Part shown: positions 17,172 to 25,106 of the stretch, piece after piece
Position numbering within the stretch: the first letter of the stretch is position 1
How the letters are laid out: each line of letters begins with the position of its first letter
Source: an uncultured Pelagibacteraceae bacterium
Lineage (GTDB): Bacteria > Pseudomonadota > Alphaproteobacteria > Pelagibacterales > Pelagibacteraceae
Direction of reading: 5' to 3'
NCBI GenBank assembly: GCA_902617645.1
Contig: CACMXM010000008.1
Span: forward strand, 1 to 36,002
Length of the DNA: 36,002 nt
The notes under the pieces: generated by a model
The model's input: the letters and a program-made list of their open reading frames with translations, nothing else
What the model was told of the DNA's origin: nothing
Database searches by the model: none
Translations under genes and position numbers: made by a program

Positions 17172-17776
17172 TGAGTAGATCTTTAATTATTCAGATTGGG
17201 ATATTAACATTAATATTAATTATTGGTTATGCTACTTTTTTGTACCTTAATAAAAATGATATTAATAAATCTATTGATGGTACTGAATTAAAAACTATTA
17301 AAGAAACTCAAATTAATGGACAAATAGTTAAATCTCAAGTATCAAATCAAATTTTAGATCTTGCTTACAAATCTAGTGACGAAAGAGGAAATATATACCA
17401 AATTAAATCAGTTTCAGGAACAATTGAAGATAAAAATGAAAATGTTCTAATTTTAGAAGATGTTACAGCTAAAATTGTAATAAAAAATTATGGTACTTTT
17501 TTAATTGAATCGGGTAAAGCTAGGTATAATAAACTTAACTTAAATACACATTTTTTTAATAATGTAAATTTATACTATCTTAATCATAGTATAAAAAGCG
17601 AGGACTTGTTTTTAAAATATATAAATAAAGAAATTAGAGTATCAAATAATGTGGTATATAAAAATCAAAATAATCTATTAAAAGCAGATGAAATTGATAT
17701 AGATATGATTACAAAGACTTCAAAAATTTATATGAAAGATGAAAAGAATAAAGTCAAAGCGGTTATAAAAAATTAA
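17171..17776 (+). CDS. lptC: LPS export protein LptC
   Basis: A 201-aa bitopic protein: N-terminal membrane anchor (about 5-26, LIIQIGILTLILIIGYATFLYL), then a periplasmic beta-rich domain with YQIKSVSGTIEDKNENVLI, VTAKI and ESGKARYN, matching LptC's jellyroll. LptC bridges LptBFG to the periplasmic LPS conduit. It follows kdsD with a one-base overlap and is followed directly by lptB. In most relatives lptA lies between these two; here there is no room for it. Confidence 0.85.
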   Translation: MSRSLIIQIGILTLILIIGYATFLYLNKNDINKSIDGTELKTIKETQINGQIVKSQVSNQILDLAYKSSDERGNIYQIKSVSGTIEDKNENVLILEDVTAKIVIKNYGTFLIESGKARYNKLNLNTHFFNNVNLYYLNHSIKSEDLFLKYINKEIRVSNNVVYKNQNNLLKADEIDIDMITKTSKIYMKDEKNKVKAVIKN

Positions 17777-18553
17777 ATGGCAATTATAAAAAAGTTTAGA
17801 ATTAAATCATTTAAAAATATAGATCCATTATTAGAAGTCAAAAATATATCGATATCTTTTGAGAAGAGGAAAATTTTAGATAACATATCATTTAAAATAA
17901 ACCCTGGGGAAATACTAGGTTTATTGGGACCAAACGGTGCAGGTAAATCAACAATTTTCAATTTGATAACTGGTTTGTTGAAACCAGATTTTGGCAAAAT
18001 TTTTTTCGGAAACCAAGATGCTACTAATTTTCCGATATATTCAAGAACTAGGAAATTTAAGATAGGCTATGTTCCACAGTATGGTGGTTTTTTTGGGGAC
18101 CTTACCACTTATCAGAACCTAAAGGCTGTAGCAGAAATACTTATTAAAGACACAAGGGATCAAAATACTCGGATCGAATATTTGATATCAAAATTTGAAT
18201 TGGATTATTTGAGAAATATAAAAGCGTCTGTATTATCAGGCGGGCAAAAAAAGAAATTAGTCATAGCTATTTCCTTGCTTGGAGATCCTAAAATTCTTCT
18301 TTTGGATGAGTGTTTTGCGGCATTAGATGTTCTTACGATTCAAATGTTGCAAAAAATAATTGTAAATTTACAAACAGAAGAAAGAATTGGGATCATCATT
18401 TGCGATCATCAAGCAAGAGACTTATTATCTTGTGTTGATGTTGCTATGATATTATCAAATTGTAAAATTATTGCTCAAGGTACTCCAAAAGAATTAGTAA
18501 ATAATCCCATCGCCCAAAATGCTTATTTTGGAAAATCATTTAAAATAAACTAA
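17777..18553 (+). CDS. lptB: LPS export ATPase LptB
   Basis: The cytoplasmic ATPase that powers LPS extraction by LptFG. It is 258 aa with an N-terminal extension of about 18 residues. Walker A is GPNGAGKST (51-59), the Q-loop Gln is 101, the signature LSGGQ is at 153-157, Walker B is ILLLDE (173-178), and the switch His is 211 (DHQARDLL). Two departures: the residue after the catalytic Glu is Cys (DECFAALD for the usual DEPFAGVD), and the signature continues QKKKL rather than ERRR. The C-terminal NAYFGKSF matches the YLGxxF ending of LptB. No base separates it from lptC. Confidence 0.93.
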   Translation: MAIIKKFRIKSFKNIDPLLEVKNISISFEKRKILDNISFKINPGEILGLLGPNGAGKSTIFNLITGLLKPDFGKIFFGNQDATNFPIYSRTRKFKIGYVPQYGGFFGDLTTYQNLKAVAEILIKDTRDQNTRIEYLISKFELDYLRNIKASVLSGGQKKKLVIAISLLGDPKILLLDECFAALDVLTIQMLQKIIVNLQTEERIGIIICDHQARDLLSCVDVAMILSNCKIIAQGTPKELVNNPIAQNAYFGKSFKIN

Positions 18554-18557
18554 ATTT

Positions 18558-19889
18558 ATGAGCTCTAAATGCTTGCTGATATCCAAGACAATTAAAAAAT
18601 TTAATAAGACAATTGAAGTTGATGGAGATAAAAGTATATCAATTAGGTGGTTATTACTTGCGTCACAAGCGATAGGCATTTCAAAAGCTAAAAATTTACT
18701 TAGGTCTGAGGATGTATTAAGTGCAATCCAATGTTTAAAAAAATTGGGTGTTCGTATAAACTTTAATAATAATAATTGCGTTTTATATGGTAGAGGAATT
18801 AATGGTTTTAAATACAAAAAAAATATTACATTAAATGCAGGTAATTCTGGCACTGTAGGAAGATTAATTTTACCTCTTTTAATTAGATCTCCATATAAAA
18901 TAAGAATAATTGGTGATAAAAGTTTATCGAAAAGGGACTTTTCAAGAGTAATAAGGCCACTAAATGAAATCGGCGCAAAATTTTATCCAAAGAATAAAAG
19001 CAAACTTCCACTTTCAATTATTGGTTCAAATTATTTAAGGCCCATTAATTATTATGAGAAAAGAGGTTCAGCACAATGTAAGACTTGTGTAATGTTAGCC
19101 TCTCTTAACACTCCTGGAGAAATGAGAATATTTGCGAAAAAATCAAGAAACCATACAGAACTAATGTTTAAAGAATTAAAAATACCAATACAAATTAAAC
19201 AAAAAAAAAAATTTAATTTTATTAAAACATCTATGCCAAATAGATTATCCAAGTTTAATTTAAATATACCTGGGGATATAAGTTCTGCTTCTTTTTTTAT
19301 TGCACTAACTCTTTTGTCTAAAAAATCACAATTAAGATTAAAGAATATTAATTTAAATCCAAGCAGGCTAGGAATTTTAAAAATTTTAAATAAAATGGGT
19401 GCGAATATAAAATTAAAAAATATTAAAATTTCAAAAGGTGAAAGATACGGAGATATTTTTGTTAAAAGTAATAAAAAACTTAAAGCTATAAACTGTCCTT
19501 CGTCATTAAATAGTAGTGCCATAGATGAGTTTTTAATTATTTTTTTGATAGCCGCAAAGTCAAGAGGTATTTCCTATTTCAAAGACCTTTCGGAGCTAAA
19601 TAAAAAAGAGAGCCCAAGATTAAAGTTGGGATCCAAAATATTAAATATGATTGGAATTAAAACAAAACTAACTCAAAGCTCAATTAAAATTTATGGTCAA
19701 CCAAATATAAGCTTATCAAAAAAATATGAAATTAGAAATTATTTAAAGGATCATAGAATTATGGCGATGTGCACAATTGCTGCACTTACATTCGGTGGAA
19801 ATTGGAAAATTTATGATCCAGAATCCATTAATACCTCCTTTCCATCCTTCCTAAAAATTTTAAATAAAAATTTTAAAATAAAAATATAA
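18558..19889 (+). CDS. aroA: EPSP synthase
   Basis: AroA joins shikimate 3-phosphate and PEP in the chorismate pathway that feeds pheA and the trp-like genes. It is 443 aa. Visible: EVDGDKSISIRWLLLASQA (conserved Lys-Ser and Arg), NAGNSGTVGRLILP, which keeps the Gly linked to glyphosate sensitivity, DKSLSKRDFSRVIRPL, SAQCKTCVMLASL, and GDISSASFFIA. The C-terminal DHRIMAMCTIAALTFGG is diagnostic. The start follows the lptB stop by 4 bp and its stop overlaps the start of cmk (ATAATG). Confidence 0.95.
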   Translation: MSSKCLLISKTIKKFNKTIEVDGDKSISIRWLLLASQAIGISKAKNLLRSEDVLSAIQCLKKLGVRINFNNNNCVLYGRGINGFKYKKNITLNAGNSGTVGRLILPLLIRSPYKIRIIGDKSLSKRDFSRVIRPLNEIGAKFYPKNKSKLPLSIIGSNYLRPINYYEKRGSAQCKTCVMLASLNTPGEMRIFAKKSRNHTELMFKELKIPIQIKQKKKFNFIKTSMPNRLSKFNLNIPGDISSASFFIALTLLSKKSQLRLKNINLNPSRLGILKILNKMGANIKLKNIKISKGERYGDIFVKSNKKLKAINCPSSLNSSAIDEFLIIFLIAAKSRGISYFKDLSELNKKESPRLKLGSKILNMIGIKTKLTQSSIKIYGQPNISLSKKYEIRNYLKDHRIMAMCTIAALTFGGNWKIYDPESINTSFPSFLKILNKNFKIKI

Positions 19890-20542
19890 TGATTAAAAAA
19901 AGATTAATTACTGTTGCCATAGATTCTCCTGCTGCAGCAGGTGCAGGCACTCAAGCAAAATTAATTGCAAAACACTATAATCTATTACATCTTGATACTG
20001 GAAGAATTTACAGATTGATCGGTAAAATGAAGTTAGATTCGCCAAAAAATTTTAATTTTATTAGGATCAAAAAAAAAATTAAAAATATAAAAATTAATGA
20101 ATTAAAAAATCAAAGTTTATTATCTGATAAAGTTGCAACCGCGGCGTCTATAATTGCTAAAGAAAAAAAAATTAGATCCTTAGTGCATAAATTTCAACAA
20201 CAGTGTGCATATTCCCCACCAAAAAAATACTCAGGTTCTGTTCTGGATGGTAGAGACATCACTAGTATTCAAATGAAAGATGCTATGTTCAAATTTTACA
20301 TCACAGCAAATATTCAGGTAAGAGCTAAGAGAAGATACAAAGAATTAAAAGCTCTAAAAAAAAATATAGGCTTCAAAGAAGTGCTTAAAAGTATTAAAAA
20401 ACGCGATAAATCAGATAAAAATAGAAAATTTGGACCACTAAAAAAAACTAAAGATTCAATATTGATTAATACTACCAAACTTAGTAGAAAACGTTGCTTT
20501 GAAAAAATAAAAGCAATTATGGATAGGAAATTAAAAGCTTAA
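19889..20542 (+). CDS. cmk: Cytidylate kinase with altered P-loop
   Basis: Cmk phosphorylates CMP and dCMP. Placement between aroA and rpsA is canonical, and length (217 aa) is normal. Family blocks are clear: DTGRIYRL (31 onward region), VLDGRDITSIQMKDAMFKFYIT, RAKRRYKEL, and RDKSDKNRKFGPL. The P-loop, however, reads DSPAAAGAGT (12-21): the Lys of the usual DGPAxSGKGT is Ala19 and the first Gly is Ser13. The Lys normally contacts the phosphates, so activity may be reduced, rescued by another basic residue, or supplied elsewhere. The reading frame is intact and lies in a tight operon, arguing against decay. Confidence 0.9.
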   Translation: MIKKRLITVAIDSPAAAGAGTQAKLIAKHYNLLHLDTGRIYRLIGKMKLDSPKNFNFIRIKKKIKNIKINELKNQSLLSDKVATAASIIAKEKKIRSLVHKFQQQCAYSPPKKYSGSVLDGRDITSIQMKDAMFKFYITANIQVRAKRRYKELKALKKNIGFKEVLKSIKKRDKSDKNRKFGPLKKTKDSILINTTKLSRKRCFEKIKAIMDRKLKA

Positions 20543-22278
20543 TGGAAATATATAATAACCTAGAAACTAAAGCATCTAAAGAATTTAAAGAACTTCTAAA
20601 TAGCCAACTCTCAAAAACGAAAGATCTAGCTGAAGGCAAAATAATTGAAGGTAAAATTACAAAAATTACTGAAAAGTTCATATTTCTTTTTATTGAGGGT
20701 CTTAAGTCGGAACCTGTAATAGATATTAATGAATTAAAAAGCATGGGATTATCTGAACAAATTAAAATGGGTGGCAAAATATCTGTTTTATTAGAAAGAA
20801 TTGAGGATAAAAATGGAGAGGTGGTAGTTTCAGCCTCTAAAGCTTTAAAAATTAGAGGATGGGATAAATTAGTTGAAGCATATGAAAAAAATAATCCAAT
20901 AATGGGAAAAATTACTTCAAAATGCAAAGGTGGAGTCATAGTTGAACACATTGAAACCGGATCATTGATGTTTTGTCCTGGTTCCCAAATTTCTGATAAA
21001 CCTCTTAAAGATATATCTCATTTAATGAACGAACCTCAAAAATTTGCACTAATAAAACTAGATAAAGTTAGGGGTAATGCATGCGTATCTAGAAGACAAA
21101 TTATATCTTCAAGCAAAAAGGAGGACAAAGCGAAAATTATAGAAAAGTATAAAGTAGGTGACGTAATTAAAAATGCAATCGTAAAAGGTTACAGTTCATT
21201 TGGCTGTTTTTTCGATGTAAATTCTGAACTAGATGTCTTAGTTCATCTTCAAGAAATAAGCTATTCGAGGGTCAATCATCCTGAGGAAATCTTTAATATT
21301 GGAGAAAAGCATGACTTATTAGTAATCTCCGTTGATAAAGAAAAACAACAGGTAGGATGCTCAATAAAACAATTATCGCCTGACCCGTTTGAACATATAA
21401 CAAATTATGAATTGAACAAGAATTATAAAGTCAAGGTAGTTAAACTTATGGACTTTGGCGCATTTTGTGAACTTGAACCAGGATTAACAACATTATTACA
21501 CTCTAGTGAACTAAGCTGGACAAAGAAAAATCCATCAGCAAAAAAAATGTTTAAAGTTGGAGATGAAATATCATGTGTAATTACAGAAATTAATAAAGAA
21601 AAAAGAAGAGTATCGATATCTCATAGATTAACTGAAAAAAATCCATATATAGTTTTGCAGGAAAAATACCCTGTAGACAGCATTGTAAATGGAACAATCA
21701 CCTCAATAAATGATTACGCAATATATGTTAAGTTAGAGGAATTTGATATTGATGGATTTCTTCACGCTAACGATTTAACATATAATAAAAAACCTGAGGA
21801 AGAGCTTAAGAAATATAAAAAAGATCAAAAACTTAAAGTGAAAATTCTTGAAATTAAAGCTGACCAACAGAAAGTTAGGGTGGGTCTGAAACAAACTGAG
21901 GAGGACCCGTTTGATTGGTTTAAAGATAAGAAAATAAATGATACAATTACAGTAAAGGTATTGGAAACTGATAGTAAAGGTTTAATGGTCAAACCTGAAG
22001 GAAGTAAAGTAGATTTACATATTAAAAAAACTCAAATCGCAATTAATGCATCAGATGCAAGACCTAATAGATTTATAAAAGGTGACAGAATAGATGCGGC
22101 TATTCAAGAATTGGACTTAAAAAAACGTAAGGTTGCCTTAAGTATTAAATTACTTGAGGAGCTTCAAAATAAAGAGGCAGTGTCTAAATTTAGTTCTCCA
22201 TTATCTGGAAAGAATCTACCATTCTCTTCTCTATCTGATAAACTTGAAAAGAAAGATAAAAAAAACAAGAAAGAATAA
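20542..22278 (+). CDS. rpsA: 30S ribosomal protein S1
   Basis: S1 binds mRNA at the ribosome and aids initiation on structured or weak leaders, relevant in a genome with few Shine-Dalgarno sequences. It is 578 aa with six successive S1/OB repeats; repeats are marked by GKITKITEKFIFLFIEG, GKITSKCKGGVIVEH, KGYSSFGCFFDVNSELDVL, VVKLMDFGAFCELEPGL, TITSINDYAIYVKLEE and KVLETDSKGLMVKPEG. The tail is Lys-rich. Its ATG overlaps the cmk stop (TAATGG). Confidence 0.96.
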   Translation: MEIYNNLETKASKEFKELLNSQLSKTKDLAEGKIIEGKITKITEKFIFLFIEGLKSEPVIDINELKSMGLSEQIKMGGKISVLLERIEDKNGEVVVSASKALKIRGWDKLVEAYEKNNPIMGKITSKCKGGVIVEHIETGSLMFCPGSQISDKPLKDISHLMNEPQKFALIKLDKVRGNACVSRRQIISSSKKEDKAKIIEKYKVGDVIKNAIVKGYSSFGCFFDVNSELDVLVHLQEISYSRVNHPEEIFNIGEKHDLLVISVDKEKQQVGCSIKQLSPDPFEHITNYELNKNYKVKVVKLMDFGAFCELEPGLTTLLHSSELSWTKKNPSAKKMFKVGDEISCVITEINKEKRRVSISHRLTEKNPYIVLQEKYPVDSIVNGTITSINDYAIYVKLEEFDIDGFLHANDLTYNKKPEEELKKYKKDQKLKVKILEIKADQQKVRVGLKQTEEDPFDWFKDKKINDTITVKVLETDSKGLMVKPEGSKVDLHIKKTQIAINASDARPNRFIKGDRIDAAIQELDLKKRKVALSIKLLEELQNKEAVSKFSSPLSGKNLPFSSLSDKLEKKDKKNKKE

Positions 22279-22284
22279 AATAAA

Positions 22285-22578
22285 TTGGCTATTGTAAAAT
22301 CAAAGCTGCTTCAAAATATTTATAAAAACTACCCAAATTTTTACAAGAAGGATATTGAGAAGTTTTTTGATATTATTTTAAACGAAATTAAATGGTCCCT
22401 TAAAAGAGGTGATAGAGTGGAATTTAGAGGTTTTGGAACCTGGTCTTCAAATATTCAAAAAGCAAGAGTATCTAGAAACCCTAAAACTGGAGAAAATGTT
22501 AATACCCCAGAAAAAAAAACAATTAACTTTAAAATGAGTAAAGATTTGTTTAAAAAAATAAATAATGAAGAAGAATAA
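22285..22578 (+). CDS. ihfB: IHF beta / HU-family DNA-binding protein, TTG start
   Basis: A 97-aa DNABII protein in the rpsA-ihfB position. It has KSKLLQNIYKNYPNFYKKDIEK, GDRVEFRGFGTWSS and the DNA-binding arm KARVSRNPKTGENV with the intercalating Pro, then the KTINFKMSKDLFKKIN end. The start is TTG at 22285 (MAIVKSK); no ATG or GTG lies between it and the rpsA stop 6 bp upstream. A purine-rich AAGAAAG about a dozen bases upstream, within rpsA, may serve as the ribosome site. Its 3' end overlaps pyrF by 14 bp. Confidence 0.92.
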   Translation: MAIVKSKLLQNIYKNYPNFYKKDIEKFFDIILNEIKWSLKRGDRVEFRGFGTWSSNIQKARVSRNPKTGENVNTPEKKTINFKMSKDLFKKINNEEE

Positions 22579-23239
22579 AATATTTGTTGCTTGCGATACT
22601 ACAAATATTAGGCAAATTAGACATATAATAAACCATACAAAACATTCAAAAATTAAATTTGGTTATAAATTTGGACTTCAATTTCTAAATTCAAAAAATG
22701 GGAGAAACTTTATATCTAAATTAAAAAATAAAATAATTTTTGCTGATTACAAACTTCATGATATACCAAATACTTGTGCTTCAGCAGTAATAGCTGTTAG
22801 AGATTTAAATATCAACTATTTAACAATTCATATTAGTTCTGGTCTAAAAGCTCTTAGGGCTGCAAAAAAAGTTTCTGGAAAAGTTAGGCTTGTTGGTGTG
22901 AGCATACTTACATCTCTAGACGATAAATCTGTTAGACAAATTGGTTTTAACAAAAAAGTTAATGATTTAGTAAGATACCAAGCAAAATTAGCTTCAAAAG
23001 CAAAACTGGACGCAATGGTATGCAGTCCACTTGAAGTTAAAATTGTAAGAAAAATATTTAAAAAAGAAATTATAACACCTGGTATAAGATTTGACTCAAA
23101 ATTATACGATCAAAAAAGAATAATGAGTCCAAAAGAAGCTTTTCATAATGGAAGCGATTGGTTAGTGGTAGGCAGGCCAATAACAAAAGGCAACATAAAA
23201 AAAAATCTAAATAAGTTAAGTGATCATTTAGGACAATGA
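22565..23239 (+). CDS. pyrF: Orotidine 5'-phosphate decarboxylase
   Basis: PyrF makes UMP from OMP. It is 224 aa with VACDTTN, the catalytic tetrad block FADYKLHDIPNT (Asp-Lys-Asp), VSILTSLDD, MVCSPLEV, ITPGIRF and the phosphate-binding LVVGRPITKG. It overlaps ihfB by 14 bp at its start and trpF-like by 4 bp at its end (ATGA). The active site is canonical, in contrast to the three genes that follow. Confidence 0.95.
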   Translation: MKKNKIFVACDTTNIRQIRHIINHTKHSKIKFGYKFGLQFLNSKNGRNFISKLKNKIIFADYKLHDIPNTCASAVIAVRDLNINYLTIHISSGLKALRAAKKVSGKVRLVGVSILTSLDDKSVRQIGFNKKVNDLVRYQAKLASKAKLDAMVCSPLEVKIVRKIFKKEIITPGIRFDSKLYDQKRIMSPKEAFHNGSDWLVVGRPITKGNIKKNLNKLSDHLGQ

Positions 23240-23859
23240 CACTTAAGTGTAAAATATGTGGAGTTTCTGAGTCTAAAATTTTAAATTATATTGTGAATCA
23301 TAAATATTCACCACAATTTATTGGTTTCATTGTAAATTACCCTAAATCAAGACGTTATGTAGAGTTAGAAAAATTAAAATTATTAATAGATGTTGATAAA
23401 AAAAAATCTAAATTCGTGGCAGTTTTAGTTAAACCTAATGATGAAATACTCGAAAATTTAAAAGACCTAAAATTTGATTACTATCAAATCTATGATTGCC
23501 CCCCTGAACAAATCAAGTTTATTAAGAATAAATACAATAAAAAAATTATTTCTGCTATTACTGTAAAGACTAAATCTGATGTAGAAAAGTATAGAGAATT
23601 TTTATCTTTTTCAGAAATAATATTATTTGACGGATCTGGGTACGAATATTCAATTGGATTCGACCACAATTTGCTAGATGGTATACCTGACAATTTTAAT
23701 AAAATGATTGCTGGAAACATTCAAATTGATGATATACACGGCTTTAAAAATACTGAATACATAGTTGATATCAGTGGTTCTTTAGAAGATGGAAATGGAA
23801 AAAAAGATATGAATAAAATTGATAAGCTTTTAAATAAAGTACATAATATAAATTTATGA
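23236..23859 (+). CDS. TrpF-like phosphoribosylanthranilate isomerase homologue, altered loops
   Basis: A 207-aa TIM-barrel protein in the trpF position of a pyrF-trpF-trpB-trpA-accD-folC run. The canonical enzyme performs an Amadori rearrangement of phosphoribosylanthranilate. The catalytic Cys8 (KICG) and the general acid Asp132 (LFD) are kept, as is the NYPKSRRYV block around Arg. Substrate and phosphate loops differ: the usual GGTGKxFDW is replaced by YSIGFDH (138-144), AGGL by AGNI (159-162), SSGVE by SGSLE (180-184), and QLHG by QIYD (84-87). It may still act on PRA or may serve a changed substrate with its trpB- and trpA-like neighbours. I leave the symbol empty for that reason. Confidence 0.75.
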   Translation: MTLKCKICGVSESKILNYIVNHKYSPQFIGFIVNYPKSRRYVELEKLKLLIDVDKKKSKFVAVLVKPNDEILENLKDLKFDYYQIYDCPPEQIKFIKNKYNKKIISAITVKTKSDVEKYREFLSFSEIILFDGSGYEYSIGFDHNLLDGIPDNFNKMIAGNIQIDDIHGFKNTEYIVDISGSLEDGNGKKDMNKIDKLLNKVHNINL

Positions 23860-25106
23860 AAATACCTCCATTTAAAGAAATTAATGCACCAGATAAATTA
23901 GGTTATTGGACTAATAAAAAAACTGGTGAAACATATGGAGGGCAGTACATAAGTCCTCTTTTAATTCCTAATCTTAAAAAAGTTGAGACAGGATTTAAAA
24001 AAGCAATGAAAAACAAGAAATTCCTAGCTGACCTTGAAGAACAGCTTGTTAATCATATTGGTATTGTGACACCAATTCTGAGAAGTAAAGAACTTGAGGA
24101 AATAGCTGGAGGAGAAAAAAAAATAGGAAAAATTTTTCTTAAAAGAACTGATCTTCATCATGACAGTTCTCATAAACCTGTAAGTGCTTTTAGTTCAGTT
24201 TTTTTTGCTAAACATATTCTCAAAGCTAAGAAAATAATTACTGAAACCGGAGCCTCTATGAACGCTAGAGCTGTTGCCTCAGCATGTGCAAAACTAAATC
24301 TTTCTTGTGAAGTACACATCGGTGCACTTGATGCGGAAAAGGTTTCCTTAAATAAAGATATAACTGAACTTTACGGTGCAGATATAAAAGTATGTCACGA
24401 TTCTACAAAGTCGCTTTTGCCAGCGATGGCCGCAGCTCTTCGTAGTTGGCAAGGTGATCCTACCGCAATGTACGTTGTAGGATCTGTATGTGGGCCTCAC
24501 CCATATCCATTAATGGTTAGAACTTTTGCGAGTATAATTGGTAGAATTGCAAAAAAACAAATGAAAGATCTAATAGGTAAATCACCTTCAACTGTATTTG
24601 CAGTATGTGGAGGAGGATCAAATTTATCAGCAATAAGCTATCCTTTTTATAATGAGAAAAGTGTTGATATTTTTGGAATAGAGTCGGCTGGAAAGGGAAT
24701 TGCATCAGGAGCTCACGCAGCAACAATAACAAGTAAAGCTCCTATTGGGATTTTATTAGGTGCACGATCAAACGTTTTAATGGATGCAGACGGCCAAGTA
24801 GACCCTTCTGAAACAGAGGCCAGCGGGCTTGACTTCAGTGGAACAGGACCAGAAATATGTTACATGGCAAGTACAGGCAGAATTAAATTTAGAGCAACAA
24901 CTGATAAAGAAGCGCAAGAAACTTTTTTAATTATGTGTAAGAAAACAGGTATACTTCCAGCTATTGAAGCATGTTATGTAATACATGCTGCAATTAAAGA
25001 GATAAAAAGAAGAAAAAACCCAAAAGAAAATCATTTAATTCACCTTTGCGGATCTGGTGAGTCTAATGTTGGAAGAATGCTAAAATATAAACGAAATAAT
25101 GAATAA
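23856..25106 (+). CDS. TrpB-like PLP beta-replacement enzyme, remodelled active site
   Basis: A 416-aa fold-type II PLP protein alignable end to end with tryptophan synthase beta (TrpB1). Kept: the PLP Lys107 (HK), catalytic Glu130, the phosphate cup GGGSN (252-256), the GPHPYPLMVR and GKG blocks, and GLDF. Changed by eye alignment: GAHKxN to SSHKPV (104-109), the carboxylate-binding ETGAGQHG to ETGASMNA (130-137), Ser of LSGRGDKD to Cys398 with GSGESN following, and the LKD segment facing the alpha subunit to LLP (187-189). It also has an 8-residue insertion near the N-terminus (GYWTNKKTGETYGG). An unusual substrate, or loss of normal alpha-beta coupling, is likely. It overlaps trpF-like and trpA-like genes. 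Confidence 0.78.
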   Translation: MKIPPFKEINAPDKLGYWTNKKTGETYGGQYISPLLIPNLKKVETGFKKAMKNKKFLADLEEQLVNHIGIVTPILRSKELEEIAGGEKKIGKIFLKRTDLHHDSSHKPVSAFSSVFFAKHILKAKKIITETGASMNARAVASACAKLNLSCEVHIGALDAEKVSLNKDITELYGADIKVCHDSTKSLLPAMAAALRSWQGDPTAMYVVGSVCGPHPYPLMVRTFASIIGRIAKKQMKDLIGKSPSTVFAVCGGGSNLSAISYPFYNEKSVDIFGIESAGKGIASGAHAATITSKAPIGILLGARSNVLMDADGQVDPSETEASGLDFSGTGPEICYMASTGRIKFRATTDKEAQETFLIMCKKTGILPAIEACYVIHAAIKEIKRRKNPKENHLIHLCGSGESNVGRMLKYKRNNE

